From contig LGGY01000192.1 in the NCBI GenBank assembly GCA_001509335.1, positions 1 through 5,830 of the forward strand: a stretch of 5,830 nt of DNA. Direction: 5' to 3'. The position numbers and the translations under genes were made by a program. This DNA is from Fidelibacterota bacterium 46_43 (GTDB lineage Bacteria; Fidelibacterota; Fidelibacteria; Fidelibacterales; Fidelibacteraceae). Positions within the stretch are counted from its first letter, which is position 1, and every line of letters starts with the position of its first letter. The notes beneath the pieces were generated by a model. It did no database searches. It worked only from the letters and a program-made list of their open reading frames with translations, and was not told the origin of the DNA. Positions 5,735-5,830 of this stretch are shown piece after piece.

Positions 5735-5830
5735 CAAAAAAAAAAATATGAATATCTACACATTGCAAACTGTTTTTTCATACACCTTTATAGGGAATTT
5801 TTTTAAATATGTTTCAACCTTTTTTTGGGA

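Larger units (their letters stand above)
5640..5830. other. AT-rich intergenic leader at the window edge
   Basis: This gap is about 23 percent G+C by hand count, and 5701-5760 only about 12 percent, far below the coding DNA beside it. It contains an 11-base A run (5736-5746) and several T runs. It carries the leader and probably the promoter of the arsR-type gene. I see no RNA gene, terminator hairpin or convincing coding region in it. Confidence 0.7.

Noticed and set aside
5748..5830. Possible start of a plus-strand gene (ATG at 5748, open to the window end)
   Set aside because: It is only 27 codons long and very rich in Phe, Tyr and Ile, as expected from AT-rich noncoding DNA. It has no Shine-Dalgarno motif, only an A run upstream. 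Sequence past the window could revive it.
5810..5830. GTTTCAACC near the right edge, reminiscent of a CRISPR repeat end
   Set aside because: There is no second copy in the window and no repeat-spacer periodicity.

Overview
The window reads as a stretch of bacterial core genome, not a mobile or defence island. It has seven protein genes and very little intergenic space. One partial gene runs on the plus strand (1-536). The other six lie on the minus strand and are transcribed from the right end toward the left. I see no tRNA or rRNA gene, insertion sequence, CRISPR array or phage gene.

Organism: the mix points to a member of the FCB superphylum or a related uncultured lineage (Marinimicrobia- or Calditrichota-like). 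The rhomboid protease has the N-terminal and C-terminal sequence style of that group, and prolyl-tRNA synthetase is the short form without an editing insertion. Clear Shine-Dalgarno motifs precede arsR, phoU, proS and the rhomboid gene, which argues mildly against classical Bacteroidota, where such motifs are usually weak. This placement is inference from family resemblance and is not proven.

Layout in minus-strand transcription order: (1) an AT-rich leader of about 190 bases (5640-5830), then a cysteine-free ArsR-type winged-helix regulator (5639-5325), closed by a long hairpin terminator (5304-5256). (2) A two-gene unit: a PhoU-like protein (5182-4472) whose stop overlaps the start of proS (4475-3045) in an ATGA junction, closed by a strong terminator (3020-2990). 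(3) A three-gene unit: recO (2963-2217), an Est30/monoglyceride-lipase-type alpha/beta hydrolase (2176-1412) and a rhomboid protease (1412-537), the last two joined by a TAATG overlap. The plus-strand trypsin-like protease then ends at 536, so the two convergent stop codons abut with no spacer and together form TGATCA.

How the genes work together: proS (translation) and recO (RecFOR recombination repair) are housekeeping genes. The PhoU-like protein, hydrolase and rhomboid are co-transcribed with them, but I see no obvious shared pathway. The points most worth a second look are the PhoU-like gene translationally coupled to proS with a degenerate second metal motif, the ProRS zinc site that has lost most of its cysteines, the terminator that leaves recO almost no promoter room, and the cysteine-free ArsR protein with a palindrome just upstream. 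I found no convincing evidence of a new biological system here.
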